Part shown: positions 41,249 to 50,776 of the stretch, piece after piece
Numbering within the stretch: position 1 is the first letter of the stretch
Layout: every line of letters starts with the position of its first letter
Assembly (NCBI RefSeq): GCF_000172555.1
Contig: NZ_ABOX02000014.1
Coordinates: 1 to 64,000, forward strand
Direction: 5' to 3'
DNA: 64,000 nucleotides
DNA from: Pedosphaera parvula Ellin514
Lineage (GTDB): Bacteria; Verrucomicrobiota; Verrucomicrobiia; Limisphaerales; Pedosphaeraceae
Made by a program: the position numbers and the translations under genes
Notes under the pieces: generated by a model
What the model was told of the DNA's origin: nothing
The model's input: the letters and a program-made list of their open reading frames with translations, nothing else
The model's database searches: none

Positions 41249-42012
41249 CTGGAATTCATATTAGCATAATCGTGGGAAATTGCGCGTTCAGCTCGTTCTC
41301 CGACCATGGCCATGAGCAATTTGGCGTTGTTTGGCGCCCGGCTGCAGACGTCATTGTTGAAGTAGGCATAGACCTTATGATGCGGGTGGTCCTGGATAAA
41401 CTCCGCCCAAGGTTCGAGCTCATGTCGGGTATAGTTATGCGCGGCACCCCCGGCAAGTCCGTGGAAGCGGATATAGATTATATTAGATGTTACGGTCAGG
41501 TTTTTAGGCATTCCGGCGGAGCTCAAATTAACGTGTGTAACTTCATGCTTTTTCAGAACCTTGAAAACGGCCTCATCCTCCCAGGAGACATGCCGGAATT
41601 CGACGGCGTACCGGTAATGGTTTGGCAACTGGCCTAGAAAATCATCCAGGCGGGAAACGTCTTTGTGAAGGAGGCGGGGTAATTGCCACAGGATGATGCT
41701 AATCTTTTGCTGCAAGGGCTCGATCCGTTCGAAAAAGGTGTCCAAGGCGCCACCCAGATTGGCCAACTTTTTCATGTGCGTAATAAAACGGCTGCCTTTG
41801 ACGGCGTACATGAATGCTTCAGGAGCACTATCACGCCAACCAGCAACGGTCTTGGGGGTGGGCAGCCGGTAAAAACTATTGTTGATCTCCACTGTGGGGA
41901 ACTGGGTGGCGTAATAGGCGAAATGGTGGGTTTGGGGAAGGTTCCCAGGATAAAATGCGCTTCCCCAATCCTTGTAAGACCAGACGCTGGTGCCGATGTA
42001 CACTGGTTTCAT
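41245..42012 (-). CDS. DUF72 protein
   Basis: The ATG at 42012 is chosen because AGGAGG lies upstream at good spacing; a 68-codon upstream extension is rejected. The 255-residue protein begins MKPVYIGTSVWSYKDWGSAF, the DUF72 start, then QFPTVEINNSFYRLPTPKTV near 44-64, FMYAVKGSRFITHMKKL near 75-92, HYRYAVEFRHVSWEDE near 140 and IYIRFHGLAGGAAHNY near 190. DUF72 proteins are TIM-barrel-like and widespread; some resemble endonuclease IV-type folds, but no activity is established. It is translationally coupled (ATGA) to the SDR gene. Confidence 0.93.
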   Translation of the reverse strand: MKPVYIGTSVWSYKDWGSAFYPGNLPQTHHFAYYATQFPTVEINNSFYRLPTPKTVAGWRDSAPEAFMYAVKGSRFITHMKKLANLGGALDTFFERIEPLQQKISIILWQLPRLLHKDVSRLDDFLGQLPNHYRYAVEFRHVSWEDEAVFKVLKKHEVTHVNLSSAGMPKNLTVTSNIIYIRFHGLAGGAAHNYTRHELEPWAEFIQDHPHHKVYAYFNNDVCSRAPNNAKLLMAMVGERAERAISHDYANMNSR

Positions 42013-42127
42013 GCTTCTTTTCCTCCTGAGCAGTCGGAAGGTGATCCAGACGCTGATAAAAAGTAACTCCATTCTGAAAAAAGCAAATTGCGTTTGGCAC
42101 TTCGGTGGTTCGCACTTATTTTTATTT

Positions 42128-42358
42128 ATGAACGAGAAACAGCCACAAACGGCGGAAGGAATTGCGCCGGACCAAGCTGAAGAACTGCAAGCCCTGTCTG
42201 GACAACCTGCTGCCAAAACCCAAGCTGTTCAAACCGAAGAGGAAAGGCGAAAGGCCTTGCGAACACCACCTCCCAGGAAGCGCGGTCCCAGCGTGACGAT
42301 TGCTCCCGGCGACCCAGCGACCCCGGATGTTTTTGATACGCCTCCCTCGAGATTGTAA
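42128..42358 (+). CDS. small hypothetical protein
   Basis: A 76-residue hydrophilic protein from the ATG at 42128 (the open frame continues upstream over the DUF72 5' end). It is Glu/Gln/Ala-rich in the first half (EKQPQTAEGIAPDQAEELQA) and Arg/Pro-rich in the second (RRKALRTPPPRKRGPSVTIA), ending PDVFDTPPSRL. It is likely disordered, with no membrane helix or known domain. The position divergent from the DUF72 gene is compatible with a real gene. Medium-low confidence. Confidence 0.45.
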   Translation: MNEKQPQTAEGIAPDQAEELQALSGQPAAKTQAVQTEEERRKALRTPPPRKRGPSVTIAPGDPATPDVFDTPPSRL

Positions 42359-42518
42359 GCAGGCGAGCATTTTTTGGTTAATACCGCAACCTCACTGCGG
42401 AAAGTTTGGTTTTATCTCCTGATCAGGGGCGGTCCGGAGTGCTGAACTTCAAAACGGGTGTTATCATTTCTTTGCCATTCTCAGGCTGGTCGTTTATAAA
42501 CACCGCGCGACAATCAAT

Positions 42519-45500
42519 ATGAGTTCAGGCAAAGCTAAATCATCGGCACCGTCAGAAACCGTCAATTCACCAGCGAAGCAATTCAAAAAACTGCTGGTGG
42601 CCAACCGCAGTGAAATTGCCATTCGTGTCTTTCGTGCGGCCACTGAACTGGGCCTGCGAACCGTGGCGATCTACGCGCAGGAGGACAAGCTATCGGTCCA
42701 TCGGTTTAAGGCCGACGAAGCCTATCTTGTAGGTGAAGGCAAGGGGCCGGTTGGCGCTTACCTCGATATCCCCAGCATCGTGGCCCTAGCCAAGGAAAAG
42801 GGCGTGGATATGATCCATCCCGGCTATGGTTTTCTTTCCGAAAATGCGGAATTCGCCAAGGCTTGCAAGGAGGCGGGAATTACTTTTGTTGGTCCGCGAC
42901 CTGAGTTACTCGCGTTGATGGGTGATAAGACGGCTGCGCGGGCTTTGGCAGATAAAGTAGGTGTGCCCACTTTGCCGGGAACTGAGAATCCGGTCGAAGA
43001 TAGGACCGAAGCTTTAAAGATCGCCAAGGACATTGGTTTCCCGTTGATCATCAAGGCGGCTTTCGGTGGTGGTGGTCGCGGCATGCGGGTGGTGACGAAG
43101 TCTGCTGATCTGGTGGATCTTTTGGATGAAGCGCGCAACGAAGCCGGGCGTGCTTTTGGTAATCCCGCCGTCTTCCTCGAAAAATATATTCCCCGCGCCA
43201 AACACATCGAAGTGCAGGTGATGGGTGACCGTTTTGGGAACGTCCTGCATTTGCACGAGCGCGATTGCTCCGTGCAACGTCGGCACCAAAAAGTCATTGA
43301 AATCGCGCCATCAGTTGGGCTGGATGTCAAGGTTCGCGAAGAGCTCTGTGAAGCTGCTTCCAAAATTGCGCGTGAAATTGGTTATGATAACGCGGGCACA
43401 GTCGAATTCCTCCTGGATTTGGATACCAACCAGTGGTTCTTCATTGAGATGAATCCGCGTATTCAGGTGGAACATACTGTTACGGAAGTCATCACCGGCA
43501 TCGACCTGGTCCGGGCACAGATTTTAGTGGCACAAGGTTTTAATCTGTTTGGACCCGAAATAGACATGCCCAAGCAGGCGGACATTCCGCGCAACGGTTA
43601 TGCCGTGCAATGCCGCATTACCACGGAAGATCCGGAAAACAAGTTTACGCCGGATTACGGGAAAATTTATACCTACCGTTCCGCCGGTGGTTTTGGCATT
43701 CGATTGGATGGCGGCATGGGTGTGGCGGGAAATGTTATCACACCATTTTATGACTCGTTGCTGGTCAAGGTCACGGCTTCCGGGCGGAGTTTTGATATTG
43801 CGTTGCAGCGGACGGACCGCGCCTTAAGGGAGTTTCGTATTCGGGGCGTGAAGACAAACATCCCGTTTCTGGAAAACGTCATTCACAACGAGACTTTTCG
43901 TTCCGGCAAGGCGACGACGACGTTGATCGATACCACGCCGGAGTTGTTCCTGTTCAAGCCGCGCCGGGATCGGGCGACCAAGCTGCTGGCATTTCTTGGA
44001 GATGTGGTCATCAATGGCAACCCGCAATCCAAGGGCTATGTTTTAAAGTCGGCGCTGCCCACAGTCACTTCGCCGAGTTACGATCAGAAGCAGGTGCCCC
44101 CATCCGGCACACGCCAATTGTTGCTGGGAATGGGAGCGAAGAAATTTGCGGAATGGACTGCGAAGCAGAAGCGTTTGCTGATTACCGACACAACCTTCCG
44201 TGACGGGCATCAATCCCTGCTGGCCACACGGGTGCGTTCCTTCGACATGTTGGCCGTGGCCAATGCGGTCGCGCGAAGAACGCCGCAGTTGTTCAGCATG
44301 GAAATGTGGGGCGGCGCGACGTTCGACACCGCCATGCGCTTCCTGCATGAAGACCCATGGCTGCGTTTGCGTTTATTGCGCGAAAAGATTCCCAATATTT
44401 GTTTCCAAATGTTGTTCCGCGGTTCCAATGCGGTTGGCTACAGCAATTATCCGGATAACGTCGTTGCAGGTTTTATTAAGCATGCAGCGGCACAAGGCAT
44501 CGATATCTTCCGCATCTTTGATTCGCTGAACTATACGCCGAACCTCAAGGTGGCGATGGAAGCGGTGCAGGAGACGCATGCGATTTGTGAAGCGGCTATT
44601 TGCTACACCGGAGACATCATTGATCCGAAGCGCACCAAGTATTCGCTCAAATATTATGTCAAGATGGCGAAGGAACTGGAGAAGATGGGGGCGCATTTCC
44701 TCGCGATCAAAGATATGGCCGGCTTGTGCCGTCCTTATGCCGCCTATCAGTTGGTGAAAGCGTTGAAGGAAGAGATCGGTATTCCGATTCATTATCACAC
44801 GCACGACACCAGCGGTGTGGCGTCGGCTTCGATCATGGAAGCGAACGATGCTGGGGTGGACGTGGTTGATTTGGCGCTGGCTTCAATGTCCGGTTCCACC
44901 AGTCAGCCGAACCTGAATTCCATCGTCGCCGCGTTGCAGAATGGGCCGCGTGATACCGGATTGGACCTCGATGCGTTGAACGAGTTTTCGGATTATTGGG
45001 AACAGGTGCGCGCGGCTTATGCTCCATTTGATACCGCACCGAAATCCGGTACGGCAGAAGTGTATTTGCACGAGATGCCCGGTGGCCAGTATACGAATTT
45101 AAAGGAACAAGCGGCGAGTATGGGCCTGGGAAATCGTTGGCCGGAAATTGCCCGCACTTACGCTGAAGTAAATCAATTGTTTGGCGACATCGTGAAGGTG
45201 ACGCCGAGCAGCAAGGTGGTGGGTGACATGACCATGTTCCTCATCACGCGCGGCATCAAGCCGGTGGATGTGGTGAATCTGGAACCTGGCGCAACGCCGT
45301 TTCCTGAGTCCGTCATCGACATGTTGATGGGAGGATTGGGGCAACCTGTAGGCGGTTGGCCGAAGCAGGTGCAGAAAGTGGTGCTGGGCGACCGCAAGCC
45401 GTTGAAGGGCCGTCCCGGTGAAGACATTCCACCGCTTAATTTCAAGAAAGCAAAGACGGAACTGGCGGCCAAGCTCAAGCGGGACGTCACTGATGACGAT

Positions 45501-46022
45501 CTGTACAGTTCGCTGATGTATCCCGAAGTTTTCCAGGAGTTCGCCAAGAAGGTGAATAGTTATAGCGATTTGTCGGTCCTGCCCACGGGTGCATTTTTCT
45601 ACGGACTTAAGCTCGGCGAAGAAATTGCGGTGAACATTGAAGAGGGCAAGACGCTGTTCATCCGGCTCGTGAACGTCAGTCTGGTGGATGCCGAGGGACG
45701 CCGCACGATTCTCTTTGAATTGAACGGCATGCCGCGTCAAACCATCGTGCAGGATCGCTCGGTGAAATCCGCCGTGAAAGCCCGCATCAAAGCCGATCCA
45801 GCTGTGCCCACGCAGGTCGGCGCGCCCATTCCTGGCTTGATCACCTCACTCGCCGTCGGAGTCGGCACGAAAGTGGCCAAAGGCGACAAGCTCCTTGTCC
45901 TCGAAGCGATGAAGATGCAGACCACCATCTATGCTCCCTGCGACGGCACCGTGCAGGACGTCCATGTGAAAGTGGGCGATACGGTGGAGAGTAAGGATTT
46001 GCTGATATTGATCAAGGCGTAA
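42519..46022 (+). CDS. pyc: pyruvate carboxylase
   Basis: Biotin enzyme that carboxylates pyruvate to oxaloacetate, replenishing the TCA cycle and starting gluconeogenesis. It is a single 1167-residue chain, as in most bacteria. Biotin carboxylase (about 20-475) shows KLLVANRSEIAIRVFRAATE, GGGGRGMRVV and NPRIQVEHTVTEVITGIDLV. The carboxyltransferase barrel (about 545-830) begins LLITDTTFRDGHQSLLATRV and includes KDMAGLCRPYAAYQLVKALK and HYHTHDTSGV. A carboxylase-type regulatory region and the biotin carrier domain follow, with Lys1132 in LEAMKMQT as the biotin site. An N-terminal Ser/Ala/Lys extension of about 25 residues precedes the core. A hairpin terminates the gene. Confidence 0.98.
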   Translation: MSSGKAKSSAPSETVNSPAKQFKKLLVANRSEIAIRVFRAATELGLRTVAIYAQEDKLSVHRFKADEAYLVGEGKGPVGAYLDIPSIVALAKEKGVDMIHPGYGFLSENAEFAKACKEAGITFVGPRPELLALMGDKTAARALADKVGVPTLPGTENPVEDRTEALKIAKDIGFPLIIKAAFGGGGRGMRVVTKSADLVDLLDEARNEAGRAFGNPAVFLEKYIPRAKHIEVQVMGDRFGNVLHLHERDCSVQRRHQKVIEIAPSVGLDVKVREELCEAASKIAREIGYDNAGTVEFLLDLDTNQWFFIEMNPRIQVEHTVTEVITGIDLVRAQILVAQGFNLFGPEIDMPKQADIPRNGYAVQCRITTEDPENKFTPDYGKIYTYRSAGGFGIRLDGGMGVAGNVITPFYDSLLVKVTASGRSFDIALQRTDRALREFRIRGVKTNIPFLENVIHNETFRSGKATTTLIDTTPELFLFKPRRDRATKLLAFLGDVVINGNPQSKGYVLKSALPTVTSPSYDQKQVPPSGTRQLLLGMGAKKFAEWTAKQKRLLITDTTFRDGHQSLLATRVRSFDMLAVANAVARRTPQLFSMEMWGGATFDTAMRFLHEDPWLRLRLLREKIPNICFQMLFRGSNAVGYSNYPDNVVAGFIKHAAAQGIDIFRIFDSLNYTPNLKVAMEAVQETHAICEAAICYTGDIIDPKRTKYSLKYYVKMAKELEKMGAHFLAIKDMAGLCRPYAAYQLVKALKEEIGIPIHYHTHDTSGVASASIMEANDAGVDVVDLALASMSGSTSQPNLNSIVAALQNGPRDTGLDLDALNEFSDYWEQVRAAYAPFDTAPKSGTAEVYLHEMPGGQYTNLKEQAASMGLGNRWPEIARTYAEVNQLFGDIVKVTPSSKVVGDMTMFLITRGIKPVDVVNLEPGATPFPESVIDMLMGGLGQPVGGWPKQVQKVVLGDRKPLKGRPGEDIPPLNFKKAKTELAAKLKRDVTDDDLYSSLMYPEVFQEFAKKVNSYSDLSVLPTGAFFYGLKLGEEIAVNIEEGKTLFIRLVNVSLVDAEGRRTILFELNGMPRQTIVQDRSVKSAVKARIKADPAVPTQVGAPIPGLITSLAVGVGTKVAKGDKLLVLEAMKMQTTIYAPCDGTVQDVHVKVGDTVESKDLLILIKA

Positions 46023-46040
46023 GGCAGGCAATTACGGCAA

Positions 46041-46067
46041 GACGGGAAAGGTTTACTCTTTCCCGTC
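46041..46067 (+). terminator. hairpin after pyc
   Basis: GACGGGAAAG, loop GTTTACT, CTTTCCCGTC: a perfect 10-bp stem 19 nt after the pyc stop. No T-run follows, so it may be a processing or Rho-type end rather than a classical intrinsic terminator. Confidence 0.6.
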
Positions 46068-46133
46068 ACACAGCGAATGCAGGAGGATGTGGCGACGCAA
46101 ACCTCTTTTGAAGACCGTATCTTAGTTTATTCT

Positions 46134-46472
46134 TTAGCTTGATGAAGGTGAAGTGTCTTCATCATACCCGGAGTCCCATGTGATTCGGCAGTCCGCACAG
46201 TCATAGTAATAGCGCCGAGAATCCGCTCTCTCTACTATCCGTGATCGGACCCTTCGCTTGCAGACCGGGCAACAAACAAATCGAATTAAGTATAATCTGA
46301 CAAGTCCAACGACTATAAAGAGAATGATCCAAGGCCAGTATGGCACAGAAAGTTGCTTGTAATCTCGCCATGCTAAGAACGCGAAAAACGATAAACAGGA
46401 GATGACGCACACCGTATTGAGCCAGTGCCAAATGGGGCGCATCTTGCGGCGGGGATAGGGATGGTGTTCCAT
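46134..46472 (-). CDS. small membrane protein with zinc-ribbon-like end
   Basis: A 112-residue protein with two membrane helices (NTVCVISCLSFFAFLAW near 19-36 and PWIILFIVVGLVRLYLIRF near 47-65). The C-terminal segment has two CxxC pairs, CCPVCKRRV and YDCADCRITW, about 25 residues apart, the spacing of a zinc ribbon. Similar proteins are inner-membrane with the ribbon in the cytoplasm. No family is recognised. A divergent or independent gene; the next leftward gene upstream is about 95 bp away. Confidence 0.65.
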   Translation of the reverse strand: MEHHPYPRRKMRPIWHWLNTVCVISCLSFFAFLAWRDYKQLSVPYWPWIILFIVVGLVRLYLIRFVCCPVCKRRVRSRIVERADSRRYYYDCADCRITWDSGYDEDTSPSSS

Positions 46473-46566
46473 ACATTCGATGACGCCTAACCTTTCTCAG
46501 TCTATCCATCTTGTTAAATACTGCAAAATTTTTAATCGCTAAACTCCGTCAAAATACCAACTATTT

Positions 46567-46788
46567 TCACTTCTCTTCTGCCACACACTTTAAGTGATTG
46601 CTCGACAATTTACGCAGCAATTGCCAAGCCCACCACGACATGACTCCTGGTATTCCAACCAAGGCTGTCATACCCAGAAGAAACCCGATGCTCACGCCTT
46701 GTGATGGCCATTCAGCGATAGCTCTCCAAACATGCACCAACGCCATGAGGCCGAAGAGTGTGCCAGTGGTAATAAGATACGTTTTCAC
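46567..46788 (-). CDS. small two-helix membrane protein
   Basis: A 73-residue protein, MKTYLITTGTLFGLMALVHV (helix 1) and SIGFLLGMTALVGIPGVMSW (helix 2), with a basic C-terminal end. It begins 21 nt after the stop of the PQQ-propeller gene in the same orientation and may be translated from its transcript. Function unknown; the length and helix pair are similar to many uncharacterised inner-membrane peptides. Confidence 0.6.
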   Translation of the reverse strand: MKTYLITTGTLFGLMALVHVWRAIAEWPSQGVSIGFLLGMTALVGIPGVMSWWAWQLLRKLSSNHLKCVAEEK

Positions 46789-46809
46789 GTTGTGTGAGGG
46801 AGTGAGGTT

Positions 46810-48147
46810 CTACTGGGTGAGTTTGACGCAGACAATCTCCTTGTCGTTACGGATATACGCGGAGCGGTTGGCGAAGGCGGGGTGGGTCCAGACGACGTCG
46901 CGGCCGGCGGCGGTGTTGGTGGGGTCGAGGATGTGGGCGCGGCTGATTTCTTCGTAACCTTTGGGGCTGAGCTTTGCGATGATGAGGTCGCCTTTTTCGT
47001 TGAAGAGGAAGAAGCGGTCGCCGTTTTTTACGATGAAGGCATTGGCCCAACGCATTTCTTTTTCGTCGTGGGTGGTGACTTTCATGGTTTCCCAGATGCG
47101 CTCACCGGTGTCGGCTTTCAGGCAGCGGAATTGGCCGTAGCTGCAGGGGCCGTAGATGTAGCCGTCTTCAAGAAATGGAGTGCTCATGGTGCAATGCAGG
47201 GCGTCGGTATTTTTTTCACTTACCTTTTTGCTTTGCCAGAGGAGCGTGGCGTCGGGTTTATCCGGCGCGAGACGAAACATCATGGAGCCGTTGTAGAAGC
47301 AGGTGAAGAAAAGCAGGTCATTCATTTTGCGCGGAGTAGGGATGGTCATGCCGGATTGGATGTTGCAAGGATGTGACCAATAAACGTTGCCAGTTTCTGG
47401 GTTAAGCGAATTCACTGCCTGCGGATGCCAGATGATGAGTTGGCGCTTGCCGCCAGCAGTGATGAGCGTGGGCGGGCAATAGCCGGGTTCCTTGGAGGTG
47501 AGGGCGTGCCAGATTTCCTTGCCGCTGTCCGTGTTGAAGGCGACGGCGGTGGTATTCGAACCGCCGACGAGGCAAATCAGCTTTTTGCCATCAAGCAACG
47601 GATTGGCGGAAAATCCCCAGAGTGGCGTGGGGATGTTGTAATCCTTTTTGAAGTCGTGTGCCCAAAGGACTTTTCCATCCTTCGCATTGAAGCAGAACAA
47701 GTGGCCTTCGGTGCCGAGCGTGTAGACCTTGCCATCGCTGACGAGCGGTGTGGCACGCGGTCCGGCGGGATAACTTACGGTGTAAGGACAATCGTATTCG
47801 TGTTGCCAAAGAATTTTGCCGTTGGATTCGTCGAGACAGAGGATGCGTTCGGTGCCGGGGATTTCGCCACGTTGAAAGGGATTGCTGGGGTTGGCGGCAT
47901 CCTTGGCGAGTTGGCGATCGATGACGTACACGCGACCTTTGGCGACCGCCGGCCCCGAATAGCCTGCGCCGATGGGTGTGCGCCAACGAACGGAGGGACC
48001 TTCGGCAGGAAATTTTTCAATGATGCCCTTTTCGCGCCAGACGGCATCGCGTTCGGGGCCGAGCCATTGCGGCCAATCATCGGCAAAGAGCGGTGCGGAA
48101 ATCAGTGAGAGCGTCAGGGCGAGGATTGGTCTCCAGTTTGGGCTCAT
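46810..48147 (-). CDS. exported PQQ-binding-like beta-propeller protein
   Basis: The ATG at 48147 gives MSPNWRPILALTLSLISAPLFADDWPQWLGP, a Sec signal followed by the DWPQWLGPERD motif that opens most planctomycete/verrucomicrobial PQQ-like propellers. Repeats of strand pairs follow: GRVYVIDR, ILCLDESNGKILW, VYTLGTEGHLFCFNAKDGKV, LITAGGKRQLIIWHP, GYIYGPCSYGQFRCLKADTG and DGKVLWAHDF. These are PQQ/quinoprotein-type blades as in BamB or alcohol dehydrogenases, but without the cofactor-binding catalytic residues I would expect for a true dehydrogenase. It is therefore probably a binding or scaffolding protein. It is transcribed leftward with the small membrane protein downstream. Confidence 0.9.
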   Translation of the reverse strand: MSPNWRPILALTLSLISAPLFADDWPQWLGPERDAVWREKGIIEKFPAEGPSVRWRTPIGAGYSGPAVAKGRVYVIDRQLAKDAANPSNPFQRGEIPGTERILCLDESNGKILWQHEYDCPYTVSYPAGPRATPLVSDGKVYTLGTEGHLFCFNAKDGKVLWAHDFKKDYNIPTPLWGFSANPLLDGKKLICLVGGSNTTAVAFNTDSGKEIWHALTSKEPGYCPPTLITAGGKRQLIIWHPQAVNSLNPETGNVYWSHPCNIQSGMTIPTPRKMNDLLFFTCFYNGSMMFRLAPDKPDATLLWQSKKVSEKNTDALHCTMSTPFLEDGYIYGPCSYGQFRCLKADTGERIWETMKVTTHDEKEMRWANAFIVKNGDRFFLFNEKGDLIIAKLSPKGYEEISRAHILDPTNTAAGRDVVWTHPAFANRSAYIRNDKEIVCVKLTQ

Positions 48148-48357
48148 GCCGGGAGCATACACGGGGGACTGGGCGAGGGCCAGCCTGTTGAATTGGGGAA
48201 TGAATTGAGAATCCGGAGGATTACCTTGATGCCTATGAGTTCAACGTGACTAATCATGGATTATAATTATTTCTAAAAACAGAAGGGGGCTGGAGTGATT
48301 GGGTTTTTTTATGTATCTTTTCAGCAGCAGTGCTGCCACGATGCGGCGGCTTGAGAC

Positions 48358-49785
48358 ATGAACAATACTGAGAAATTGGATACCCACCAGAAGGCGCTCC
48401 AGATCAATCTGGATGCGAAGAAGTATGGAACTTTCGCAGAAATCGGCGCGGGCCAGGAGGTGGCACGCTGGTTTTTTCACGTGGGTGGCGCCGCCGGAAC
48501 AGTGGCCAAGACCATCTCTGCGTATGACATGGGAGTGAGCGACGCCATTTACGGTCCCATTGATCGGTATGTCAGCGGGAAACGCCTGCAATCGATGTTG
48601 GATTATGAATTCAACCTGTTGCTCGAGCGGTTGAACACCAAACGTGGCGACCGTTGCACATTTTTCGCTTTTGCGGATACCGTTGCCACCCATAGTTTTA
48701 CCCGCAAGGAAGAGGGACATGGCTGGATGGGCATTCGTTTCCAAACTGAGTGCCATGGTGCGCCATCGGAGATCATCATTCATGTGCGGATGTTGGATAC
48801 GCAGAATGTGCGCGAGCAGGAGGCGTTGGGAATCATGGGGGTGAACCTGATTTACGGTGCTTTTTATTATCATGATCAGCCTGAAATATTGATCGCTTCG
48901 CTGCTGGACGATTTGAGTCGTGAGCGGATCGAGGTGGACATGATCCGGTTTTCCGGGCCGTGCTTTGCCAAGATTGACAACCGATTGATGAGCTTGCAAT
49001 TGGTGCAGCAGGGGTTGACCGATGCCGCGATGTTCACGGCCGAGGGCGAAGTCGTGCAACCATCCGACGTGCTTTATAAAAGAGCAGTGTTGGTCGAGCG
49101 TGGCAGTTTTCGTCCGATCATCAATACCACGCTGGACATGTTGGAACGGGCGCAGGAGCAATTCATGGCGGAGCCGAGCATGAAAGGGGAGCAGCCGCTG
49201 GTGTTAATGGAAATGACCTTGCGCAATTTACTCTCCGAGAGCGGGATTGATCACAAGGACTTTCTGGCGCGCGTGGATATTCTCAGTGCGCTGGGGAAGA
49301 CGGTGATGATTTCCAATTTCGGCCGCTATTACCGCCTGGTATCCTATCTCTCGCGCTATACGCACAAGCAGACTGGCATCGTGCTGGGTGTGCCGAGTTT
49401 GAAGGAGATTTTTGATGAGAAGTTTTACACGGACCTGGAAGGCGGGTTGCTGGAATCGCTGGGCAGGCTCTTTAAAGCCGAAGTGAAGCTTTACGTTTAT
49501 CCATGGAAAGATCCGTCCAACGGGCAGGTGGTTACGGCCGAGAACATGCAGGTGGCACCGCATTTGAAACATCTTTACGCTTATCTGCTGGAGAACCAAT
49601 GCATCGAGTCGATCACCAAGCATAACGTGGAGTATCTGCCGATTTTCTCGCGTGATGTGCTGGCGAGGATCCAGACCGGCAATTGCACCTGGGAAAGCAT
49701 GGTGCCGCCGCCCATCGTTGAAATCATCAAGAAGAACCGGCTGTTTGGCTACCAGTCCTCCTCGATGGATTGCGATCAGATTTAA
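48358..49785 (+). CDS. conserved protein of unknown function
   Basis: A 475-residue protein I recognise only as a conserved bacterial family without assigned function. The start has TFAEIGAGQEVARWFFHVGG and AGTVAKTISAYDMGVSDAIY, segments that look conserved and glycine-rich. Further on are ALGIMGVNLIYGAFYYHDQP, RGSFRPIINTTLDMLERA and GKTVMISNFGRYYRLVSYLS. There is no signal peptide or membrane helix, so it is cytoplasmic. Automated annotations of this group as TonB receptors or adenylyltransferases should be doubted, since no motif for either is seen here. It ends 4 nt into the convergent ABC gene. Confidence 0.8.
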   Translation: MNNTEKLDTHQKALQINLDAKKYGTFAEIGAGQEVARWFFHVGGAAGTVAKTISAYDMGVSDAIYGPIDRYVSGKRLQSMLDYEFNLLLERLNTKRGDRCTFFAFADTVATHSFTRKEEGHGWMGIRFQTECHGAPSEIIIHVRMLDTQNVREQEALGIMGVNLIYGAFYYHDQPEILIASLLDDLSRERIEVDMIRFSGPCFAKIDNRLMSLQLVQQGLTDAAMFTAEGEVVQPSDVLYKRAVLVERGSFRPIINTTLDMLERAQEQFMAEPSMKGEQPLVLMEMTLRNLLSESGIDHKDFLARVDILSALGKTVMISNFGRYYRLVSYLSRYTHKQTGIVLGVPSLKEIFDEKFYTDLEGGLLESLGRLFKAEVKLYVYPWKDPSNGQVVTAENMQVAPHLKHLYAYLLENQCIESITKHNVEYLPIFSRDVLARIQTGNCTWESMVPPPIVEIIKKNRLFGYQSSSMDCDQI

Positions 49786-50594
49786 ATTACGGACTGCGAT
49801 TTGCCGGTGACGGTCAGGTGATAGCGCCCGGCAGCCCGGGTGAGCTTCACCGGGGTGTTGAAGGCGTTGGTGAGAATTTCTGCGTTGAGCACAGATTCCT
49901 TGAGGCCTTCCGCCAAAATGTGTCCTTCTTTAATAACGAGGGCGTGTGAAAACACCGGCATGATTTCCTCCACATGGTGAGTCACCAAAACCAGCGTGGG
50001 AGCTTTTTTGTTGCGACCGAGGCGTTGTAGAAATTGGAGGAAATGTTCGCGTGCCGCGGGATCGAGGCCGGCGCAGGGTTCGTCTAGAATCAGGAGGCGC
50101 GGATTGCCCATCAACGCCCGGCCGATGAGAATTCGTTGGCGTTCGCCTTGCGAGAGATAAAGCCACGGGCGGTCGGCGAGGTAGGCACATTCAATTTGAT
50201 TGAGGATGCGCATCGCGCGCGCGCGATCTGCCTTGCTGGGTGTTCCCCAGAAATCAATCATGGCGTATTTGCCACTGACCACGGTATCGAGGGCGGGTTC
50301 GCTGTCCGCCATGAGTTGTCGAATGGAAGAGCTCACGAGGCCGATTTGCTTGCGGAGTTCGCGCCAGTCCGACTCACCGTAACGCTGGCCCAACACAGCA
50401 ACTTCGCCTGCGGTAGGCATGAGATAGCCGGTCAAGGTGCTCAACAGGGAGGTTTTGCCGGAACCGTTGGCCCCGAGAATGGTCCAGTGCTGGCCGCGTT
50501 CGACGCGCCAGAACACTTCGTTCAGAATAACCGTGCCGTCACGCTGAATGCGCAGGTTGGAAACTTCCAGAATTATTGATGACTTCGATGGCAT
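49782..50594 (-). CDS. ABC transporter ATP-binding protein (orphan)
   Basis: A 270-residue ATPase subunit from the ATG at 50594; the upstream extension of 52 codons is not family-like. The Walker A box is GANGSGKT (41-48), the signature LSQGERQ (147-153), Walker B LLILDEP (167-173) and the switch His in LVLVTHHVEE. The FWRVERGQHWTILGANGSGK start and LSQGERQRILIGRALMGNP resemble ModF/YlmA-type ATPases that lack a partner permease. No permease or binding protein is nearby. Its substrate and partner are unknown. The gene overlaps the convergent neighbour by 4 nt at their stop codons. Confidence 0.93.
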   Translation of the reverse strand: MPSKSSIILEVSNLRIQRDGTVILNEVFWRVERGQHWTILGANGSGKTSLLSTLTGYLMPTAGEVAVLGQRYGESDWRELRKQIGLVSSSIRQLMADSEPALDTVVSGKYAMIDFWGTPSKADRARAMRILNQIECAYLADRPWLYLSQGERQRILIGRALMGNPRLLILDEPCAGLDPAAREHFLQFLQRLGRNKKAPTLVLVTHHVEEIMPVFSHALVIKEGHILAEGLKESVLNAEILTNAFNTPVKLTRAAGRYHLTVTGKSQSVI

Positions 50595-50776
50595 GTGTAT
50601 GAGCCGACGCTGGTTGTTGATACGACTGGGAGTTTGTAAATCGGCATGGGACTTCAGCGCAAGCCATGAATGAAAGAATCGTGGGCAAGGGATTGGCTTT
50701 GGGATTGCGATTTGTTCGAATTTCGATATACAAGTCCGCGTCTGACCCAACTAACGGCAAATGCAATAACTTATCT

